This document shows positions 15,752-24,028 of a stretch of 32,454 nt of DNA, one piece after another. Location of the stretch: contig JAILEI010000055.1 in NCBI GenBank assembly GCA_024688225.1, positions 1 to 32,454 on the forward strand, in the 5' to 3' direction. The position numbers were made by a program, and so were the translations under genes. The stretch comes from Succinivibrionaceae bacterium (GTDB lineage Bacteria > Pseudomonadota > Gammaproteobacteria > Enterobacterales > Succinivibrionaceae). Under the pieces are notes generated by a model that searched no databases, was not told the origin of the DNA, and saw only the letters and a program-made list of their open reading frames with translations. How positions within the stretch are numbered: the stretch's first letter is position 1; the number at the start of each line of letters is the position of its first letter.

Positions 15752-18016
15752 CTAGCAGGATCCGATGCAGTCCACCCCCAGCTTGCGGAGGCGCTCAATG
15801 GTCACCCCCTCTCCATCGCGGCGCCCGCACTTGGGGCACACGTCATTAATCACGCCCACGTAGTTGCACACCGGGCAGCGATCCACGGGATGGTTGATTG
15901 AGCCATAGTTCACGCCACAGTCGCGCATGTGCAGGATCACCCGCTCGAAGGCATCGATGTTGCGGGTGAGATCGCCATCCATCTCCACGTAGGAGATGGC
16001 CCCGGCGTTGCACATGGCGTGGAAGGGGCCCTCGATGCTGATCTTGTCCGCCACCCCGATGTTGAAATAGACCGGGACATGGAAACTGTTGGTGTAGTAC
16101 TCGCGATCGGTAACCCCCTTGATGGTGCCGTACTTCTCACGGTCAATCTTGACGAAGCGGCCGGAGAGGCCCTCAGCCGGGGTGGAGAACAGGGAGAAGT
16201 TGAGTCCCGTCTCCTCTGACTTGCGATCATTGAGGTCCCGCATGTGCTGGATGATCTCGTAGCCGAGCTTGCGCGCCTCCTCGCTCTCTCCATGGTGCTT
16301 GCCCACCAGGGCCACCAGGCACTCGGCAAGGCCGATGAAGCCGGTGCTCAGTGAGCCATGCTTGATGATGTCGCGGATCTTGTCGTTGGGATCGAGGCGA
16401 TCCGAGTCAATCCAGATCCCCTGCCCCATGAGGAACGGGTAGTTGAAGACCCGCTTCTCGGCAATGATCTCAAAGCGGTCCAGCAACTGGGTGAACACCA
16501 TGTCCTGCATCCGGTCGAGCGACTCGTAGAAGGCGCTGATGGACCCATGGGCCTCAATGCCCAGGCGCGGCAGGTTGATGGTGGTAAAGGACAGGTTGCC
16601 ACGGCCGGTGATAACCTGCTTGGTCTTGTCATAGACATTGCCAAACACCCTGGTGCGGCACCCCATCACCGCCAGCTCAGTCTCCGGCCGGCCCTCAACG
16701 TAGTACTGCATGTTGTACGGGGCGTCGAGGAAGGAGAAATTGGGGAAGAGGCGCTTTGCCGAGACCTCACAGGCGCGGCGGAACAGGTCGTAGTTGGGGT
16801 CGCCCTTCTTGGTGTTGACGCCATCCTTGACCTTGAAAATCTGCACCGGGAAGATCGGGGTCTCGCCCTCACCCAGGCCGGCGTCAGTGGCATCAAGGAT
16901 GTTGCGGATAATCATGCGCTGCTCGGCAGTGGTGCCGGTGCCATAGTTGATCGAGGAGAAGGGCACCTGGGCGCCAGCGCGGCTCTGCATGGAGTTGAGG
17001 TTGTGGATCAACGCCTCCATGGCCTGGTAGGTCTCACGGTCGGTAAGGCGCAGCGCCTCATTGACGGCATAGTCTGCAGCCCCCTCGAGCTCCTCATCGC
17101 GGATATGGCCTTTCATCAGCTTGAGGATCTCGTTCCTAATGAGATCCTGCGAGGTCTGCTTGAGCACTGATCCCTGGGAGTCGTAGAGGTTCTGCACCAG
17201 TCCCACCAGATCCTTGGTCTCGATGGAATCGTCGCGCAGCACAATCTTGATCACCCGGGAGAGGTGCTTCTCATAGGAGAAGACCACATAGGGCTCGAGA
17301 TCGTACTCGAACATGGGGATGGACTGCCCGCCATGCATGTCATTCTGGTTGGACTGGATGACAATGCAGCACAGCGCCGCCGCGGTCAGGATGGATTGCG
17401 GCTCGCGCAGGAAGCCATGCCCGGTGGAGAACCCGCGCTTGAAGAGGTTCTTGAGCGGAATCTGGCAGCAGTTGATGGTGAGCAGGTAAAAGTCGAGATC
17501 ATGGATGTGGATGTCGCCGTTGGTGTGCGCTAGGGAATGCTCCGGGCGCAGCACGTAGCGCTTCACGAAGTCCTTGGCGCCCTCTGATCCAAAGCGCAGC
17601 ATCATGCCCATCGGGGCATTGGCGTCAATGTTCGCGTTCTCACGCTTGAGGTCCATGTCAGCGGTGGACTTGTTGGTGAGATCACGGTAGATGGTGGTCA
17701 GCTCCTCGTTCTGGTTGCGCACGTTGGTGCGCTGCTGGCGGTAGAGGATGAAGTTCTTGGCCTCATCGGCAAGGCCGTTCTTGATGAGCACCTTCTCAAT
17801 GATGTCCTGGGTGTGCTCAACGGTGGGGGTGATGTTGATCTCGCCCTCAATGACGTCAGTCACCTCCGTGGTAAGGCGGGCCGCGGTCTCCTCGTCAAAG
17901 TCGGTGACCCCATCGTCCGGGTGGACCGAGACCAGCGCCTTCTTGATGGCATTGGTGATCTTGTGCTCGTTGAAGGAGACACGCCGTCCATCACGCTTGA
18001 CGATGAACCTAATCAT
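15752..18016 (-). CDS. nrdD: NrdD, anaerobic ribonucleoside-triphosphate reductase, lacking its own glycyl-radical motif
   Basis: NrdD is the catalytic subunit of class III ribonucleotide reductase, which makes dNTPs without oxygen. The 754-aa protein starts with an ATP cone (about 1-95, MIRFIVKRDGRRVSF), which allosterically senses ATP/dATP. It keeps the core blocks IHDLDFYLLTINCCQ (cysteines 183-184), GFSTGHGFLREPQSI and SNQND. It also keeps VPFSSINYGT and the radical cysteine in MGCRTRVFG (C453). Four zinc cysteines (C714, C717, C727, C730) are present near the end. After these it ends in RLRKLGVDCIGSC with no RVxGY, the motif that carries the glycyl radical in E. coli NrdD. The next gene encodes that motif. 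The ATG at 18016 has AGGAGGGT upstream. Confidence 0.95.
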   Translation of the reverse strand: MIRFIVKRDGRRVSFNEHKITNAIKKALVSVHPDDGVTDFDEETAARLTTEVTDVIEGEINITPTVEHTQDIIEKVLIKNGLADEAKNFILYRQQRTNVRNQNEELTTIYRDLTNKSTADMDLKRENANIDANAPMGMMLRFGSEGAKDFVKRYVLRPEHSLAHTNGDIHIHDLDFYLLTINCCQIPLKNLFKRGFSTGHGFLREPQSILTAAALCCIVIQSNQNDMHGGQSIPMFEYDLEPYVVFSYEKHLSRVIKIVLRDDSIETKDLVGLVQNLYDSQGSVLKQTSQDLIRNEILKLMKGHIRDEELEGAADYAVNEALRLTDRETYQAMEALIHNLNSMQSRAGAQVPFSSINYGTGTTAEQRMIIRNILDATDAGLGEGETPIFPVQIFKVKDGVNTKKGDPNYDLFRRACEVSAKRLFPNFSFLDAPYNMQYYVEGRPETELAVMGCRTRVFGNVYDKTKQVITGRGNLSFTTINLPRLGIEAHGSISAFYESLDRMQDMVFTQLLDRFEIIAEKRVFNYPFLMGQGIWIDSDRLDPNDKIRDIIKHGSLSTGFIGLAECLVALVGKHHGESEEARKLGYEIIQHMRDLNDRKSEETGLNFSLFSTPAEGLSGRFVKIDREKYGTIKGVTDREYYTNSFHVPVYFNIGVADKISIEGPFHAMCNAGAISYVEMDGDLTRNIDAFERVILHMRDCGVNYGSINHPVDRCPVCNYVGVINDVCPKCGRRDGEGVTIERLRKLGVDCIGSC

Positions 18017-18063
18017 TGAGACCCTCCTTTTTTAATGTTTGTTATTTGAAAAATAAGAATATT

Positions 18064-18077
18064 TTTATAAAAATCAA
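18064..18077 (-). promoter_or_regulatory. FNR-like box upstream of nrdD
   Basis: On the nrdD strand the site reads TTGAT-TTTT-ATAAA, matching the FNR consensus TTGAT-N4-ATCAA with one mismatch. It is centred about 54 bp before the nrdD ATG. Anaerobic activation by FNR fits an oxygen-sensitive enzyme. The surroundings are AT-rich, so a chance match is possible. Confidence 0.4.
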
Positions 18078-18092
18078 ACCCTAGGATACTAA

Positions 18093-18116
18093 CCTTGGAA
18101 AAAGGCTTTTTCAAGG
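18093..18116 (-). other. Hairpin in the nrdD upstream region
   Basis: CCTTGGAAAAA (18093-18103) can pair with TTTTTCAAGG (18107-18116) around GGC, with one bulged base. It lies just upstream of the first FNR-like box. Its role is unknown. Confidence 0.4.
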
Positions 18117-18151
18117 GACCCAGGAAGGGTGGCACCCTGGGGCCACACCAT

Positions 18152-18185
18152 TTTTTTTCATTTAATAACAATCAAATGAAAAAAG
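18152..18185. promoter_or_regulatory. Long AT-rich palindrome containing a second FNR-like box
   Basis: TTCATTT (18157-18163) and AAATGAA (18174-18180) are the arms of an imperfect palindrome that continues into T6 and A6 flanks. Its centre contains TTAAT-AACA-ATCAA (18162-18175), one mismatch from the FNR consensus. It lies about 150 bp upstream of nrdD. It could bind FNR/CRP-type regulators or form a hairpin. Confidence 0.35.
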
Positions 18186-18387
18186 CTAAAAACCTGCTGC
18201 AACCCTTCTTAATCCAAGCACCTTCAAGCAGATATCTCAACTTCGCGCAGCAATGCATGTAAATAGTATCCGCTCCCCAAATATCATCCTGATAATAAAC
18301 ACGTTAAATTTTACCTGAGAAAATTTATGCCCGCGCCAGCATTTACTGGCATGTAACAGAATTTGCAACATGATTCCCTGTCTGCCC

Positions 18388-18429
18388 CGCGCTGTGGCCA
18401 TGGTCGCTCACCAGCGCGTTACATTTTTA
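18388..18429 (+). terminator. Terminator-like hairpin upstream of earP
   Basis: CGCGCTG (18388-18394) pairs with CAGCGCG (18412-18418) and is followed by TTACATTTTT. On the plus strand this resembles an intrinsic terminator, but no annotated gene ends there. It could end a small RNA transcribed from the 18180-18380 region or attenuate a long earP leader. The U-tract is interrupted, so confidence is limited. Confidence 0.35.
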
Positions 18430-18555
18430 AATAATTTTAATTAATAACAAATAGTAATAATTAAAATGACTGAACCTATGATAAAGGGATGTTTCCTCTG
18501 CAGCTTACCATGGCAGTTTGCTTTCATTTATCCTAGGGGCCTGGAGGGCATGGGC

Positions 18556-19620
18556 ATGATCGACATCTATTGCGAGATCATCGACAACTACGGTGATGCG
18601 GGATTTTGCCTGCGCCTGGGGCGGGAGCTTGCCGCCCTGGGCCAGGAGGCCAGGGTGTTTTGCACCAACATGGGCACCATTTCCGCAATCATGTCCGATG
18701 AGGATCGGCACCGGTCAGGACTCTCCGTCCTCCCCTGGGATCAATTAAGTGACAACTGCCCGCAAGACAGGGTTGCCCAGGTGGTGATTGCCGCCTTCTC
18801 CTGCCACCTGCCCAAGGTGGTGCTGCAAAGGGCACGGGATCAGGGCAGCCTGATCATCAACCTCGAGTACCTCAGTGCCGAGGCCTGGGTGGAGGGCTGC
18901 CATGGGCGCGCCTCGCCTGGCGAGGGCATCACCTCCTACTTTTTCTTCCCTGGATTTACCAAGGCAACCGGGGGACTGCTGGTGGAGCAAGCCTACCGGG
19001 AGGCCTGCCTTGGGCAGCCCCAGATCCAGGGCTCCGCAGGACCCACCCTAGTTTCTTTGTTTTCCTACGCCAACGATCAGGTGCTAGACACCCTGCTCTT
19101 CCTTACCCAGGGGGTCAGCCACGCCCGGGTGCTGGCATTTGAGGGACTGGCGCTCGACAACCTGCGACGACTGCTCGGCCACCCCCTGGCCATCGGAGAT
19201 CACCCAACCATTGAGGGGCGCCTTGAGATCGTGCCCACCAGGATGGTACCCCAGCCTGAGTACGATCGGATCCTGCTCAACTGCGATCTCAACCTGGTGC
19301 GCGGCGAGGACTCCATCGTGCGCGCGATGCTGGCGGGAAAGCCGTTCCTGTGGCACATCTACCCCCAGGAGGGTGACACCCATATCACCAAGCTCAAGTC
19401 CTTCCTCTCAAGGATGCAGGAAAGCGCCCCTCCCCAGCCAGCAGGATTCCTGGACCTGATGCTCCACTACAACGGCCGCGGGGACTTGCCTACGGCCCTT
19501 GACTACCCAGCGCTGCAGCGCCATTGCCAGGCCTTTTCGAGATTCCTGCTGGGGCAGGATCAACTGGCGGTACGGCTCATGTCTTTCATTAATGAGCACT
19601 TAAACCATAAAATGAACTAA
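18556..19620 (+). CDS. earP: EarP, protein-arginine rhamnosyltransferase for EF-P
   Basis: EarP is an inverting GT-B glycosyltransferase that transfers rhamnose from dTDP-L-rhamnose to Arg32 of EF-P. The 354-aa product from the ATG at 18556 starts MIDIYCEIIDNYGDAGFCLRL, matching the family's N-terminal DNxGD motif (D10, D14). It keeps NLEYLSAEAWVEGCHG and the C-terminal block VRGEDSIVRAMLAGKPFLWHIYPQ with the conserved glutamate. The start at 18556 has GGAGG 8 nt upstream; the frame continues to 18466 but that extension has no ribosome binding site or family similarity. The target gene efp follows, with Arg at position 32. Confidence 0.94.
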   Translation: MIDIYCEIIDNYGDAGFCLRLGRELAALGQEARVFCTNMGTISAIMSDEDRHRSGLSVLPWDQLSDNCPQDRVAQVVIAAFSCHLPKVVLQRARDQGSLIINLEYLSAEAWVEGCHGRASPGEGITSYFFFPGFTKATGGLLVEQAYREACLGQPQIQGSAGPTLVSLFSYANDQVLDTLLFLTQGVSHARVLAFEGLALDNLRRLLGHPLAIGDHPTIEGRLEIVPTRMVPQPEYDRILLNCDLNLVRGEDSIVRAMLAGKPFLWHIYPQEGDTHITKLKSFLSRMQESAPPQPAGFLDLMLHYNGRGDLPTALDYPALQRHCQAFSRFLLGQDQLAVRLMSFINEHLNHKMN

Positions 19621-19636
19621 GTTCTTTAAAAGAGAA

Positions 19637-19668
19637 CACATTTTTGTGACCAAGTGCGCAAAAATGTG
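19637..19668. promoter_or_regulatory. Inverted repeat overlapping the efp promoter region
   Basis: CACATTTTTG (19637-19646) and CAAAAATGTG (19659-19668) are perfectly complementary, spaced by 12 bp. The repeat lies 17 bp after the earP stop and reaches the -35 zone of the putative efp promoter. It may be an operator for efp, or a hairpin at the end of the earP mRNA. Confidence 0.5.
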
Positions 19669-19685
19669 CCATTTCAGGCATTTTT

Positions 19686-19694
19686 TGATAGAAT
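19686..19694 (+). promoter_or_regulatory. efp promoter, extended -10
   Basis: TTTGATAGAAT gives an extended -10 (TGA-TAGAAT, TAGAAT at 19689-19694) about 75 bp upstream of the efp start. No good -35 hexamer is present. The predicted start near 19701 would leave a leader of about 69 nt. Confidence 0.5.
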
Positions 19695-19769
19695 CTTGCG
19701 CCATGTCTCAACATCACTGCCATCTGGCGCATGTGCCGGCAGTGCAACTTGCTTGGTAGGTATTACAAG

Positions 19770-20333
19770 ATGAAACTAGCTCAGGAAGTCCGTGCGGGCA
19801 ACGTGATCATGGTCAATGGCAACCCCATGGTGGTCCAGAAGGCCGAGTACAACAAGTCCGGGCGCAATGCGGCCGTGGTCAAGATGAAGCTCAAGAACCT
19901 TCTCTCCGACGCCGGCACCGAGACCGTCTTCCGCGCCGATGACCGCCTTGAGGATGTCATCCTCGACCACAAGAACTGCACCTACTCCTACTTCAATGAT
20001 CCCCTCTACGTGTTCATGGACGAGGAGTTCAACCAGTACGACGTGGAGAAGGACAACCTTGGCGATGTCATGAACTACCTCGTTGACGGCATGGAGGATG
20101 TCTGCCAGGTTACCTTCTACAATGGCAAGGCCATCAGCGTTGAGCTGCCGATCCTCATCACCCGCGAGGTTGAGTACACCGAGCCCGCGGTGCGTGGCGA
20201 CACCTCCGGCAAGGTGACCAAGCCCGCCCGCCTCGCCGGCACCGGCTATGAGATTCAGGTCCCTGACTTCGTCAACATTGGCGACAAGATCGAGATCGAC
20301 ACCCGTACCAACGAGTTCAGAAAGCGCGTCTAG
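19770..20333 (+). CDS. efp: Elongation factor P (Arg32 type)
   Basis: EF-P binds between the P and E sites and relieves ribosome stalling at polyproline. From the ATG at 19770 the 187-aa protein starts [17 protein letters not shown] and has the three beta-barrel domains of the family. The loop that reaches the peptidyl-transferase centre reads NKSGRNAA, with Arg at position 32, the residue rhamnosylated by EarP. EF-P proteins modified by EpmA carry Lys here. The frame is open to an ATG at 19731, but the 13 extra residues do not fit the family. The gene follows earP and ends at a strong terminator. Confidence 0.97.
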   Translation: MKLAQEVRAGNVIMVNGNPMVVQKAEYNKSGRNAAVVKMKLKNLLSDAGTETVFRADDRLEDVILDHKNCTYSYFNDPLYVFMDEEFNQYDVEKDNLGDVMNYLVDGMEDVCQVTFYNGKAISVELPILITREVEYTEPAVRGDTSGKVTKPARLAGTGYEIQVPDFVNIGDKIEIDTRTNEFRKRV

Positions 20334-20346
20334 CCGCAGCAACATG

Positions 20347-20375
20347 AAAAAAGCAGGCCTGGTCCTGCTTTTTTT
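20347..20375 (+). terminator. Rho-independent terminator of efp
   Basis: GCAGG (20353-20357) pairs with CCTGC (20364-20368) around a 6-nt loop, preceded by A6 and followed by T7 (20369-20375). The A/T flanks extend the stem. It lies 13 bp past the efp stop, a textbook intrinsic terminator. Confidence 0.92.
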
Positions 20376-20666
20376 ATGCCCGCAGGTTGCCACCCCAGGG
20401 CTGGTGGGTTGGCAGTGGGATGGAAAATGCCTTGCGGTGGGGAGGCATGGGCTTGCGCACCGCTACTTTTTGTCCGGTTGGCAAACCCATGTTTAGGCAC
20501 ATTTTGCCCACCGTGAAAAGCACTGGATCCAGCAGCGCAACCTTCAAGTTTACTTTATGATAAACAATTAAAAATTGCGCAACTTCAGCTTTTGTCCAGT
20601 CACTAATAATAAAGAAAAAGTAATATATAAATAGATAAACATGATCTCTTCTTCTTCTAGGGGTGG
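20376..20666. other. mnmG upstream region, AT-rich towards the gene
   Basis: This 291-bp stretch lies between the efp terminator and mnmG. Its first half is GC-balanced; from about 20540 it is strongly AT-rich, with an inverted repeat CAATT-AAA-AATTG (20565-20577). A GATCTCTTCTTCT at 20643-20655 matches 12 of 13 positions of the E. coli oriC 13-mer pattern. In E. coli oriC lies next to mnmG, so this is a second candidate origin position, but no DnaA box is seen. It must also contain the mnmG promoter, which I cannot place securely. Confidence 0.3.
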
Positions 20667-22565
20667 ATGTTGGCAACTGATCTAGGACACGGGTATGACG
20701 TCATCGTGGTGGGTGGCGGGCATGCCGGCATTGAGGCAGCAGCGGCCAGCGCGCGCATGGGGGCAAGGACCCTGCTCCTGACCCACAATGTTGAGACCCT
20801 GGGCGAGATGTCCTGCAACCCGGCCTTCGGCGGCATTGGCAAGGGCCATCTCCTGCGGGAGATCGACGCCATGGGCGGGGTGGCCCCGATGGCAATTGAC
20901 CGGGCGGGGATCCAGTTCCGGACCCTGAACTCATCCAAGGGACCGGCTGTGAGGGCCACCAGGGCCCAGACTGACCGCCACCTGTACAAGCAGGTGCTGC
21001 GCGGGATCCTGTTCTCTTATCCCGGCCTGTCCATCTACCAGCAACCGGTAACCGGGATCATCAGGGAGGGCAAGGCGGTCACCGGGGTGAAAACCGCGGC
21101 GGGGATCGCATTCCATGCCCCCTCAGTGGTGGTGTGCGCCGGCACCTTCCTGAACGGGCTCATTCACATCGGGCTGTCTCACTACCAGGGAGGGCGTGCC
21201 GGGGATCCCGCCTCGGTGGGCCTTGCGCAAAGCCTCAGGGAGGCAGGCCTGAGCGTGGGACGGCTCAAGACCGGCACCCCCGCCCGCCTGCTTGGCTCCT
21301 CCATCGACTACTCGCGCCTTGAGCGCCAGGATCCAGAGTTCCCGTCCCCGGTGTTCTCCTTCATGGATGACGCCTCCCTGCACCCCGAGCAGGTGCCATG
21401 TTACATAACCAGGACCAATCCCAGGACCCATGAAATCATCAGGGAGGGACTGGATCGCAGTCCCCTCTACTCCGGGGTGATTCACAGCGTGGGCCCGCGT
21501 TACTGCCCTTCCATTGAGGACAAGGTGGTGCGCTATCCATCCCGTGAGTCCCACCATGTATTCCTCGAGCCTGAGGGGCTGACCTCGCCCCTGGTCTACC
21601 CCAATGGCATCTCCACCTCGCTGCCCTATGACATCCAGGAGCGCTTCATCAGGAGCATAGAGGGCCTGGAGGACGTGGTGATCGTGCGCCCCGGCTATGC
21701 GATTGAGTACGATTTCTATGATCCCCGGGAACTCTTTGTCTCGCTTGCCTCCAAGCGCATTGAGGGGCTGTTCCTTGCCGGGCAGGTCAATGGCACCACC
21801 GGTTACGAGGAGGCCGCGGCGCAGGGATTGCTTGCCGGGGTGAACGCCGCGCTTCACTCCAGGGGTGAAAGTCCCTGGTCACCCTTGCGTAGCGAGTCCT
21901 ACCTCGGGGTGATGGTTGACGATCTCTGCACGCTTGGCACCAAGGAGCCATACCGCATGTTCACCTCGCGCGCGGAGCACCGGCTGCTGCTGCGCGAGGA
22001 CAATGCCGACCTGCGCCTGACCCCCAGGGCCCATGACCTTGGGCTGGTAAGTGATGAGCGCTGGCGGGCATTTGAGGAGAAGCGGGAGAAGATTGAGCAG
22101 GAGAGCCAGCGGTTGCGGGAGACCATCATCCGGCCCTCAACTGAGCTGGGAAAGGCCATCTCCGCCCTGACCCCGCTTGCCAAGGAAGAGAGCCTCTTTG
22201 ACCTGCTGCGCCGGCCGGGGATGGACCTTTCCGACCTGCTCCTGGCATCTGGCCTTTACCCCATCGCGGACACCGAGCAGTCCCGGCAGCAGGTTGAGAT
22301 ACAGGTCAAGTACGATGGCTACCTGCGCCGTGAGCTTGAGGACATCGCCAAGCGCCGGCAAAACGAGCACACCCTGCTGCCCAGGGACTTTGATTACCGC
22401 AGCATCGGGGCGCTGTCCAACGAGGTGGCGCAGAAACTCAATGAGCACCAGCCAGAGACGGTGGGCATGGCCTCGCGGATTTCCGGGGTTACCCCGGCGG
22501 CCATTTCCATCCTGATGGTCCACCTCAAGAAAATGGGGTTGCTGGGCATGAGGGAGGCCAAGTGA
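20667..22565 (+). CDS. mnmG: MnmG (GidA), FAD-dependent tRNA U34 modification enzyme
   Basis: MnmG is the partner of MnmE in forming 5-carboxymethylaminomethyluridine at the tRNA wobble position. The 632-aa protein has the FAD Rossmann motif [12 protein letters not shown] (GGGHAG at 16-21), the [15 protein letters not shown] block with the conserved cysteine (C50), and GTFLNG. It also has [10 protein letters not shown], the [16 protein letters not shown] signature, and a C-terminal helical MnmE-binding domain. Length matches E. coli MnmG (629 aa). The ATG at 20667 follows AGGGGTGG at very short spacing. It overlaps rsmG as TGATG. Confidence 0.97.
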   Translation: MLATDLGHGYDVIVVGGGHAGIEAAAASARMGARTLLLTHNVETLGEMSCNPAFGGIGKGHLLREIDAMGGVAPMAIDRAGIQFRTLNSSKGPAVRATRAQTDRHLYKQVLRGILFSYPGLSIYQQPVTGIIREGKAVTGVKTAAGIAFHAPSVVVCAGTFLNGLIHIGLSHYQGGRAGDPASVGLAQSLREAGLSVGRLKTGTPARLLGSSIDYSRLERQDPEFPSPVFSFMDDASLHPEQVPCYITRTNPRTHEIIREGLDRSPLYSGVIHSVGPRYCPSIEDKVVRYPSRESHHVFLEPEGLTSPLVYPNGISTSLPYDIQERFIRSIEGLEDVVIVRPGYAIEYDFYDPRELFVSLASKRIEGLFLAGQVNGTTGYEEAAAQGLLAGVNAALHSRGESPWSPLRSESYLGVMVDDLCTLGTKEPYRMFTSRAEHRLLLREDNADLRLTPRAHDLGLVSDERWRAFEEKREKIEQESQRLRETIIRPSTELGKAISALTPLAKEESLFDLLRRPGMDLSDLLLASGLYPIADTEQSRQQVEIQVKYDGYLRRELEDIAKRRQNEHTLLPRDFDYRSIGALSNEVAQKLNEHQPETVGMASRISGVTPAAISILMVHLKKMGLLGMREAK

Positions 22566-23233
22566 TGGGCAGGACCTTGTCAAATGTTGAGGTTAGGCCA
22601 GGTGACCTGTTGCCGCGGCTTGTGGATCTCATGGGCCAGTCTGGAATCGAGTGTGAACAGGAGCAACTGCTGAGGCTTTGCACCCTGGTTGCCATGCTCT
22701 GCAAGTGGAACCAGGCGCTCAACTTAACCGCAGTGCGCGATCCCATGCAAATGCTGGTGCTGCATGTCATGGACAGCGCGGTGGTCTCACCCCATCTCAG
22801 GAGCGAGGTGGTGGCGGATGTGGGAACCGGGGCGGGATTCCCCGGCCTGGTGCTGGCCACGCTCAATCCATCCCGCCAGTTCACCCTGGTTGACTCTGTG
22901 GCAAAGAAACTGTCCTTTGTCAGGTCGGCGGTGGTCGAGCTGGGACTTGGCAATGTCACCCTGGCCCAGGGCCGTTGCGAAAGCCTGCGCCCGCCTGAGC
23001 CGTTTGGCGAAATTGTGAGCCGGGCGTTTGCCCCGTTGCGCAGGATCGTGGAATGGTGCCTGCCGCTCCTCGCGGATAATGGCAGGTTCCTGTGCATGAA
23101 GGCGCGACTCGAGGATGACGAGATAAAAGACCTGCCTTTGTCTGTTAAAATTGGCGGAATTGTGCGCCTCGAGGTACCGGATCTTAATGCCGAGCGCAAC
23201 TTAGTGATAATACAAAGAGATACCAAGGAATAA
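22565..23233 (+). CDS. rsmG: RsmG (GidB), 16S rRNA G527 N7-methyltransferase
   Basis: RsmG methylates N7 of G527 in 16S rRNA; loss gives low-level streptomycin resistance in several bacteria. The 222-aa product has KWNQALNLTAV upstream of the SAM-binding motif VADVGTGAGFPGLVLA (about residues 80-95), and the SRAFAPL motif later, all family hallmarks. The ATG at 22565 overlaps the mnmG stop (TGATG), with GGGAGG upstream; a GTG 3 nt earlier is less likely. It precedes parA by 3 nt. Confidence 0.96.
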   Translation: MGRTLSNVEVRPGDLLPRLVDLMGQSGIECEQEQLLRLCTLVAMLCKWNQALNLTAVRDPMQMLVLHVMDSAVVSPHLRSEVVADVGTGAGFPGLVLATLNPSRQFTLVDSVAKKLSFVRSAVVELGLGNVTLAQGRCESLRPPEPFGEIVSRAFAPLRRIVEWCLPLLADNGRFLCMKARLEDDEIKDLPLSVKIGGIVRLEVPDLNAERNLVIIQRDTKE

Positions 23234-23236
23234 GCA

Positions 23237-24028
23237 ATGGGCAAGATTATTGCGATTGCCAACCAGAAGGGTGGGGTCGGCAAGACCACCACCTGTGTCA
23301 ACCTGGCCGCCTCGCTGAGTGCGATGAAGCGCCGGGTACTGGTGGTGGACTGTGATCCCCAGGGCAACGCCACCATGGCCTGTGGCATCAACAAGTTCCA
23401 GCTCAATGACAGCCAGACTGTCAACGCCATGCTGCTTGATGACAAGTCAGACATCAATGACTACATCATTGCCGAGACCAGTGGCGGCTTTCACCTCATT
23501 CCCTCCAATGACACCCTGACCATTGCCGAGGTGAAGCTGCTGGACTTCCTGGCCAGGGAGTTCAGGCTCAAGAACCAGCTTGACAAGGTTCGTGATGACT
23601 ATGACTTCATCTTCATTGACTGCCCGCCCTCACTGAACATCCTCACGGTGAACGCCATGTGCGCCGCCGACCGGGTGCTGGTGCCGCTGCAGTGCGAGTA
23701 CTTTGCGCTGGAGGGATTGACCCAGTTGCTGGGAACCATCCGGCAGTTGCACGACGCGGTGAACCCCAGCCTGGAGATTGAGGGGATCCTGCGCACCATG
23801 TACGACAACCGCAACCGCCTTTCCACCGATGTGTCAAACCAGTTGCAGTCGGTGTTTGGGGATGTGGTGTACCGCACTATCATCCCGCGCAATGTGCGCC
23901 TGGCGGAAGCCCCCAGCTTTGGCCAGCCAGCCATGTACTTTGACAAGACTTCCATTGGCTCGAAAGCGTACCTCTCCCTGGCCGGGGAGATCATTGAAAA
24001 AGAAAAGCAGCTCAAGGCGGAGGACTAA
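23237..24028 (+). CDS. parA: ParA (Soj), chromosome-partitioning ATPase
   Basis: ParA forms ATP-dependent dimers on the nucleoid and moves ParB-parS complexes, segregating newly copied origins. The 263-aa protein has the deviant Walker A KGGVGKTT (residues 11-18), the DCDPQGNAT motif, and the DCPPS Walker B motif (about 131-135). Length is typical of chromosomal ParA. It follows rsmG by 3 nt and overlaps parB by one base (TAATG), the conserved gammaproteobacterial order mnmG-rsmG-parA-parB. Confidence 0.96.
   Translation: MGKIIAIANQKGGVGKTTTCVNLAASLSAMKRRVLVVDCDPQGNATMACGINKFQLNDSQTVNAMLLDDKSDINDYIIAETSGGFHLIPSNDTLTIAEVKLLDFLAREFRLKNQLDKVRDDYDFIFIDCPPSLNILTVNAMCAADRVLVPLQCEYFALEGLTQLLGTIRQLHDAVNPSLEIEGILRTMYDNRNRLSTDVSNQLQSVFGDVVYRTIIPRNVRLAEAPSFGQPAMYFDKTSIGSKAYLSLAGEIIEKEKQLKAED

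Larger units (their letters stand above)
18017..18555. other. 539-bp gap between nrdD and earP
   Basis: The divergent gap between nrdD and earP contains no convincing protein gene; the longest start-initiated frames are short and lack ribosome binding sites. Besides the FNR-like boxes it holds several small inverted repeats: TATCA-TCC-TGATA (18282-18294), GCCAG-N6-CTGGC (18335-18350) and CGCGCTG-N17-CAGCGCG (18388-18418). It is very AT-rich from 18419 to 18466. The density of structured elements suggests regulatory DNA and perhaps a small RNA. Confidence 0.5.

Noticed and set aside
18370-18444. 24-codon plus-strand frame in the nrdD-earP gap
   Set aside because: No ribosome binding site, overlaps the terminator-like hairpin, and looks like chance coding.
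18466-18555. N-terminal extension of earP to an ATG at 18466
   Set aside because: The extra 30 residues have no similarity to EarP and no ribosome binding site, whereas the ATG at 18556 has GGAGG at 8 nt and begins with the family N-terminus.
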